From positions 15,802,927 to 15,866,926 of the forward strand of contig NC_023758.2 of NCBI RefSeq assembly GCF_000499845.2: a stretch of 64,000 nt of DNA, written 5' to 3'. Shown here one piece after another: positions 58,461-64,000 of this stretch. Both the position numbers and the translations under genes were made by a program. Below the pieces are notes generated by a model. That model saw nothing but the letters and a program-made list of their open reading frames with translations, made no database searches and was not told where the DNA came from. Each line of letters opens with the position of its first letter. The first letter of the stretch is position 1. This DNA is from Phaseolus vulgaris (lineage: Eukaryota; Streptophyta; Magnoliopsida; Fabales; Fabaceae).

Positions 58461-60360
58461 TCGCCCATGTGAGACAAATCTTACTTAGGCGAGATTCCAC
58501 TTATACAATCTCTCTTGAGTAAGACGTATAGTCGTTTGAGCGAGTTTGACGGTCCAAAAGTATGAAGGCAATCCAACCCTTACATGCCTTCAGATCACTT
58601 TGAAGCTTATGTAGCTTAGTCTGGGGACAAGTTCTACTATTCAGGGGGAAAATCTAGCAAATGAAGCAGAGTCATCTACAACTGTAGATGAAGACTTTAA
58701 TAGCTAGATGACTTCCTAGGAAGAGAGGATTGAGCAAAAAATTTAGGGTTTAGACTTTTATAGTTTTCTTTTTCTAGTTTTCTTTTCTTTTCAATTATTA
58801 AAATTTGTTTTATTTATTTATTTTGTTATTTTGTTTTAAATGGCTTGTATTGGTATTCTTGAATAATTTTCTTTGTTTATTTTGTTATTTTTATGTTTTG
58901 AATTATTTTTCTTGAATCAATTTCAGTTTAATCTAATTGTTGAGTAGTTTTCTAGTTTTATTTTTCTTAAATAAATAAGAAGTACAATATTAAATTTGAA
59001 TTGTGGAAAAAAGGAATTTGTGTTTAAATATTAAATAGTGAAATGAATTAGACACAAATTAAAGAAAATATGATTGAATCCTTATTCAAATGCAGTTGAA
59101 ATGGTGATACATGAAAATTTAACAGGATGATTGATTAGAACAGAGAATGACAAAAGAATAAGGAATGAGACCACTTAAACCAAGTGAGTGTGTGAACCTT
59201 AAACAGTTTTGAGAATTTTACTGATGAATTATCAGTTGTGGTTGTTTAATTTTTGTTTTATGTTACATCATAAAAGAGCATGAAGATGATTGAGAGAATT
59301 GTGTTAATTAGAAACCCAAGGTCAAATAGTCAACCTTTATCTTATTATAATTCTTTTTTTTATCCCTTTTTAGGCAAGAATTTTGTTATTATTGCACCCT
59401 AAATCTTTAATGATATATTTTCCTACACATTGGCATGTTTAAGGAAGGATAACATAAATGCAATATATATAGAAAAGGGAATGGTTGGTTCTAATTGTTG
59501 AAAGTTCAAATAATTGGAAATGGGAATAATCTATTCCTATTGATGAAAAAAAAAAAAGAGAAAGAAAAGTTCATGTTAAAATCATGAATAAGTAAAAAGA
59601 AAATGAGGAATAGTGTGAAGTCAAAGAAACTGGTGATTAGATAACACATATGTACTATAATTGGATTGTATGTATGTTCTTCTTCTTTAAATGTGTATTT
59701 TGTTATCTAAAAAATCAATACTTTGTGGAAGTTCAACCTCATTACAACCACTTCCGTAGAAGCCTGGACACAAATTCCAAACATCCACGTTTTTTATTTA
59801 AATAAAAATTAAAATTAAAATTAAAAGAATAAAGGAAAAGAAAGAGATTGTGAGAAAGGAGGTCTTCTTCTTCATACAATCTCATGTGTCAACGATGGTG
59901 TCACAGTAATAACAATTGAAGAATGAAGAAGAGAAGAAGAAAAGAAGAAAATAAGGTAGCCACGATGAGTTACAGAGACATTATCTCATATTTCTCTCAT
60001 CCTTCAACTTCGTGCTTCATTCCATTACCGCGCCAAACCTGCACATGCACCTCCTCCATCGTCGTCATGCAATCGATTAAAGGTGCCACCGGTAACGACG
60101 TCCTAGTAGAAAGAGAGAAGAAAGCACCATATGCATAAAATAAACCCTAAGCCCCAAAAATCTTAATCATTAAAGGAGAAAGAAAAGAAACATAACTTAC
60201 TTAAGAGTGACTTCGTTATGTTAATAAAGGAATTGTGGGAGATAAGGAGCGAAAAACACAATAGGAGATAGACAATATATAAGGAGCGCGAAATTCTTGT
60301 GGAGGGTGTGAGAGTGGACTACTGGCGCGAGACTTCAAAGAAAGCGGGATTGTGAAAGAA
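58461..60360. other. Unassigned AT-rich region
   Basis: Begins with the Athila-like repeat remnant. GGGGACAAG and CAGGGGGAAA phrases near 58624-58650 are typical of such LTR-element tails. 58740-59860 is AT-rich with no gene recognised. A 71-codon frame at 59923-60138 has no recognised domain. This region may include the body of the CACTA element whose right end is at 60548. Confidence 0.35.
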
Positions 60361-60548
60361 AAAAAGAAACTTATTATGTCATTTAAAATACTAACTGAGA
60401 TAGTATGTGTTTTTTTATATAATTTATAATAACATGTGACATAGTAAATTTCATCTTATTTACAATTTTGTCATCCCTACATTTACTATGACATGTGGAT
60501 TAGACTTGTCATAGTAAGTCGTCATTGATTCTCATTTTTGTACTAGTG
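60361..60548. mobile_element. Right end of a CACTA transposon
   Basis: Ends CTCATTTTTGTACTAGTG, whose complement starts CACTAGTACAAAAATGAG. It is preceded by inverted subterminal copies of ACTATGACA(A/T)GT (about 60430-60520). I did not find the matching left end, so the extent to the left is unknown. Confidence 0.6.
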
Positions 60549-62120
60549 TGTCTATGACGATCTTTGGGCCAAAACAATCAAGAAATGACATAAATGTTTA
60601 TCACAATCCATTGATTGATGATTTGAGATTATTCTGGGATGAGGGAGTTGAATTCTTTGATGCATTTTTTCATATGCGTGCCATATTATTTTTTACTATT
60701 AATGATTTTCCTGCATAAGAAAACTTGTTAGATTATAATGTTAAGGGTCATAAAACATGTCTTGTATGTGAAGTAGAATCATCATATCAATAATTCAAAT
60801 ATGAAATGAATATAATATATCCTTGACATTGAAAATCTTTAAAAAGTTTCACCCATAATATAGATCGAGAAAAAAATCCAATGAACATCAAGATGAAGAG
60901 ATTTAGTCTACTCCATTAACTGATGTTGAGATTTATGAAAAAGTAAAGAACATTAATGTTATCTTTGGAAGAAATGAAAGAGGGCAACAATAAAAAAACA
61001 TATGGAAGAAGAAGTTCATTTGGTTTGATTTTCATATTAGTGCAAGTTACATGTCAAATATTGTATTGATATAATGCATGTGGGTAAAAATGTTAATGAT
61101 AACTTATTAGAACATTTCTCAACATTGAAGAGAAGACCAAGGATAATGTGAAAATTCGTTTGGATTTGATTGAAATGATTTCCACCAATGGAACTAGGTG
61201 AGCATACATATTTGTCTCCAACATGTTACACTTGAAAAAAAAAAGATAAAAAGTTTGGGTCAATGTATTAAAGGTGTGAAAGTGTTATAAAAATACTTTT
61301 TAAATGTAAAGAATTTTATATTTATAAAATATGAAACTAGTTGACATGAAGTCTTGTGATTAGTGGTGGAATCTTGTCCAAAAATTTTAGACATTATAAT
61401 TCAATTGTTTTCATTTTTAATTCAATTTATATTAAATTTATTAATCATCACAAGTTGGAAGAACTCAAATAGGAGATTATTGTTATCTTGTGTCAATTGT
61501 AGATGTTTCTCCCCTTTTTTTTTGACATCATGGTGCCTTTTCTTGTTCATTTAACTAGAAAAATTATATTTTGTAGGTCAATTTATCTAAGATACAAGAA
61601 TCCAATTAAGTGTTATATTAAGATTTTGATTACGCATGCGAAAAATCAATATCATTTGAAAGCATATATTGTTGAAATGTACATTACAAAATAAACTATT
61701 GAGTTTTGTTCATAATACATGTAAAAAAAAAACAAATCTTATAGGCCTTCTTGACAATGCTTGGCATATTGAGTAATCCACAAATAAATGTTCTCAAGGT
61801 ATCGTGACCAAATATGAGAAGAGTGTTCCAAACACATTTGTATATATTGAATAACATGGATGAGCTAATAACTTATTTTTTTGCCCATAAAACCATTTTG
61901 AAGGAGAATAACCGTAAACAATTCGAGAAGTGGGTGTTGATGGAATATAACAAGACTTTCACGGTATTGTTTGTATATGAAATCATGAAAGATTTTATAG
62001 CATATGAAACATTAGCATAAATGACAAATGGACTAAAGTTTGATGTTTTATGTTGTTCTGGACACGAAATTAATAATTGTTCATTCTATACAAAGTATTT
62101 GGATAACAAGATTATAATAT
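60549..62120 (+). pseudogene. Decayed CACTA TNP2-type transposase
   Basis: Plus-strand reading shows the transposase core: MTIFGPKQSRNDINVYHNPL, IDDLRLFWDEGVEFFDAF, RAILFFTINDFPA, then VKGHKTCLVCEVESS. A later KVKNINVIFGRNERGQ and WKKKFIWFDF block follows, then scraps of MHV.KNV.DNL. Near the end, LYILNNMDELITYFFAHK, FEKWVLMEYNKTF, FDVLC.SGHEINN and SFYTKYLDN correspond to the usual C-terminal conserved regions. Many stops and frameshifts make it a dead gene. The N-terminus is missing where it abuts the CACTA right end at 60548. Confidence 0.78.
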
Positions 62121-62193
62121 AATAATAACATCACTCTTGAGGAAGTGTCGATGAAGTTCTCTACTTAAAAAGATTAAAAACCAGTTGTTGGAT

Positions 62194-62480
62194 CATTATA
62201 AGAAATTTGCTATTTACATACCAATTATTACATACAGACTCAAATCCATATGTAAATTGAACATTACATACGAATTTTACATACAGACTCAAATCCGTAT
62301 GTAAATTAAACATTACATACAAATTTTACATACGAATTTTGATCCGTATGTAACGTGAGCATTACATACGGATTTAGATCCGTATGTAAAGTCAGTGTTA
62401 CATACGGATTTTTATATACGGATATGGATCTGTATGTAAAGTTAGCATTACATATGGATTTTTACATACGGATTTAGGTT
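62194..62480. repeat. Subterminal-type palindromic repeat array
   Basis: About ten copies, alternating in orientation, of TTACATACGGAT / ATCCGTATGTAA, beginning right after CATTATAAGAAATTTGC (like a mutated CACTATAAGAAA end at 62194). This is how the subterminal regions of CACTA elements look. No right end was found. Confidence 0.65.
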
Positions 62481-63005
62481 AAATATTTTTAATAATTGTA
62501 ATAATAATAATATTGATATTAGTGATAATATTAATATTAATATTTTTTTAATATTAATATTAATATTTTTATTTTTATTTTTAATAATATTAATATTTTT
62601 ATTAAAATTAATACTTTTATTAATATTAATATTAATAATATTATTAGTAATAATAATATTAATAATATTTAATAATATTAATAATATTTTTAATAGTAAT
62701 AAATTTATAATATTAATAATATTTAATAATATTAATAATGTTTATAATATTAATAATATTTAATAGTATTAATAATTTTAATAATATTAATAATATTTAA
62801 TAATATTTACAATATTTAATAATATTAACAGTAGTTAATAATATTAATTACATAAATGATATTAATATTTATAATATTTATATTATTTATAATATTAAGA
62901 ACAGTTAATAATATTATTAATGTTATAATATTATTAAGGTTAATAATATTATTAATGTTAATAATATTAATAATATAAATAATATTAATAATAAAAATTA
63001 TAATA
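62481..63005. repeat. TAATAT-rich low-complexity tract
   Basis: About 525 bp made almost only of A and T in imperfect AAT/TAATATT units. No coding content. Confidence 0.85.
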
Positions 63006-64000
63006 TGAAATGGTTAAAATTTTTTGACAACTGAAGAGATTTGGTTTGTCTATTTTTAAGTGTAAGTGTGATAATTATCTAGTTGTATTTAACTTGAATT
63101 AAGTAATTACTATGAATCTTGATTTAATTTTCTAACACACAAAAGTTATGATTAAAAATTCAAGAAAACTTACCATTGAAAACAAATTTAAGAGATTATA
63201 CACTATAAAGAAAATTGATTTTAAGAAAGGATTCAAATTCCTCGATAGTTTTTTTTATCAATAGATAGTAACAACCATAAATTTTAAAATTATTTATATA
63301 AATCCGTCGATAAAAAATATCAGTAAATTTATTGTTGTTAGTAAATCTATTACAGATAATATAATTTCATCGATAAAATTTGTAAGTAAAATTATTATTG
63401 ATAAAATTAGTTATTTTTAATTTATATTAATATTTTTTTTCAGAAACTAGTATTGGACTAAGATTGGCCATTTTAATAAAACATGATTGGGTTGCTTGTG
63501 TGAGTTTATATACCCAAATCTGATTAGGTTTCCTATGTGGGTCTATATAATAATAATAATAAGCATGATTGAACCTAAAACATTATTGTTTACATAAAGG
63601 AATTTCAGGATTTTCTAAATGAGCTTCGCATAGTTGAGTGTCATGAGATTGTGTGTCGTGATCTCCTCTTTTTCAACACTTAGAATCCTCCTTGTCACAC
63701 TCTGAAGGTTTACTTTTTTAACTTTCCTTTTTTTAGGGTTCATAGTAATATTTAATTTTCTCTTAATTCTCTCCACTGTGTTATATTTTGGTAGATGTAT
63801 TTGACACATTTGGACAATCCGTTCAAATTAATTTGAAGTTCTTACTGAACAAATTCCAATATGTTTATGCCCATCAGTAATTATAAACGGATTATTCGTC
63901 GGTAATTACCAATAGATAATTATCGACAGATTTTTTACCATATTTTTTTTAATAAATTTTATTTACTAACGATATTTTGACATTATCATTAAATTTTGAT
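63006..64000. other. AT-rich end of window with possible CACTA left end
   Basis: CACTATAAAGAAAATTG at 63201 resembles a CACTA terminus. It is followed by scattered (G)TCGATAAA, GTCGGTAATT and ATCGACAGATT words up to the window end, as in subterminal repeats. No second terminus is in the window. A short minus-strand frame at 63615-63809 has no recognised domain. Confidence 0.4.

Noticed and set aside
1..64000. A new multi-gene system, viral integration or biosynthetic cluster
   Set aside because: Apart from one WRKY gene and one exosome gene, all coding signals are retrotransposon or CACTA proteins. I saw no set of co-located unrelated genes that could form such a system.

Overview
This window is nuclear DNA from a flowering plant, most likely a legume. 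It is AT-rich and carries two spliced eukaryotic genes, plant LTR retrotransposons and CACTA transposons. 'Legume' is inferred from the general look of the repeats and was not tested by any search. About two thirds of the window is transposon sequence, much of it nested. I found no tRNA or rRNA genes, CRISPR arrays, operons or prokaryotic features.

Layout. 1-9869: a Ty3/Gypsy element (B, minus strand) split in its gag by a very young Gypsy element (A, plus strand, 1205-6650, target duplication CTTAG). A has identical 1,011-bp LTRs and encodes only gag and protease. 9890-14270: decayed plus-strand pol of a Tat-like Gypsy element (H), split by a solo LTR (G, 10798-12012). 15842-16888: a solo Copia-type LTR (N). 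17705-30408: a nest in which minus-strand Copia element C (target duplication TTAAC) contains plus-strand Copia element E (19438-25724, GTATT), itself carrying three solo LTRs (B', D1, D3), plus a solo Gypsy LTR F (27181-28138, ATTTG). 31827-36767: a Tat-like Gypsy element (I, minus) that lost most of pol and holds a clean 834-bp CACTA element (33504-34337, TCA).

Host genes. 38679-42741 plus: a four-exon group I WRKY transcription factor with two WRKYGQK domains (454 aa, WRKY3/4-like). 45109-51593 minus: a nine-coding-exon gene for the RNA exosome cap subunit RRP40 (240 aa). Its fifth intron holds a 1,389-bp LTR element (J, TGGAT) and a 97-bp tandem duplication.

51600-64000: AT-rich minisatellite; decayed Gypsy pieces (K, an Athila-like tail, L, M); a CACTA right end; a decayed CACTA TNP2-type transposase; and two further arrays that look like CACTA subterminal repeats around a 500-bp TAATAT-rich tract.

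The two host genes have unrelated jobs: stress and defence transcription in the nucleus, and 3'-5' RNA processing. No new multi-gene system is visible. The most unusual signals lie inside the transposons: a possibly mobile gag-protease-only element, a 63-nt upstream ORF shared by three Gypsy LTRs, a paired palindrome repeated through all the Copia LTRs and also in one gag, and a dense W-box cluster at the edge of LTR G. All coordinates and boundaries come from reading by eye.
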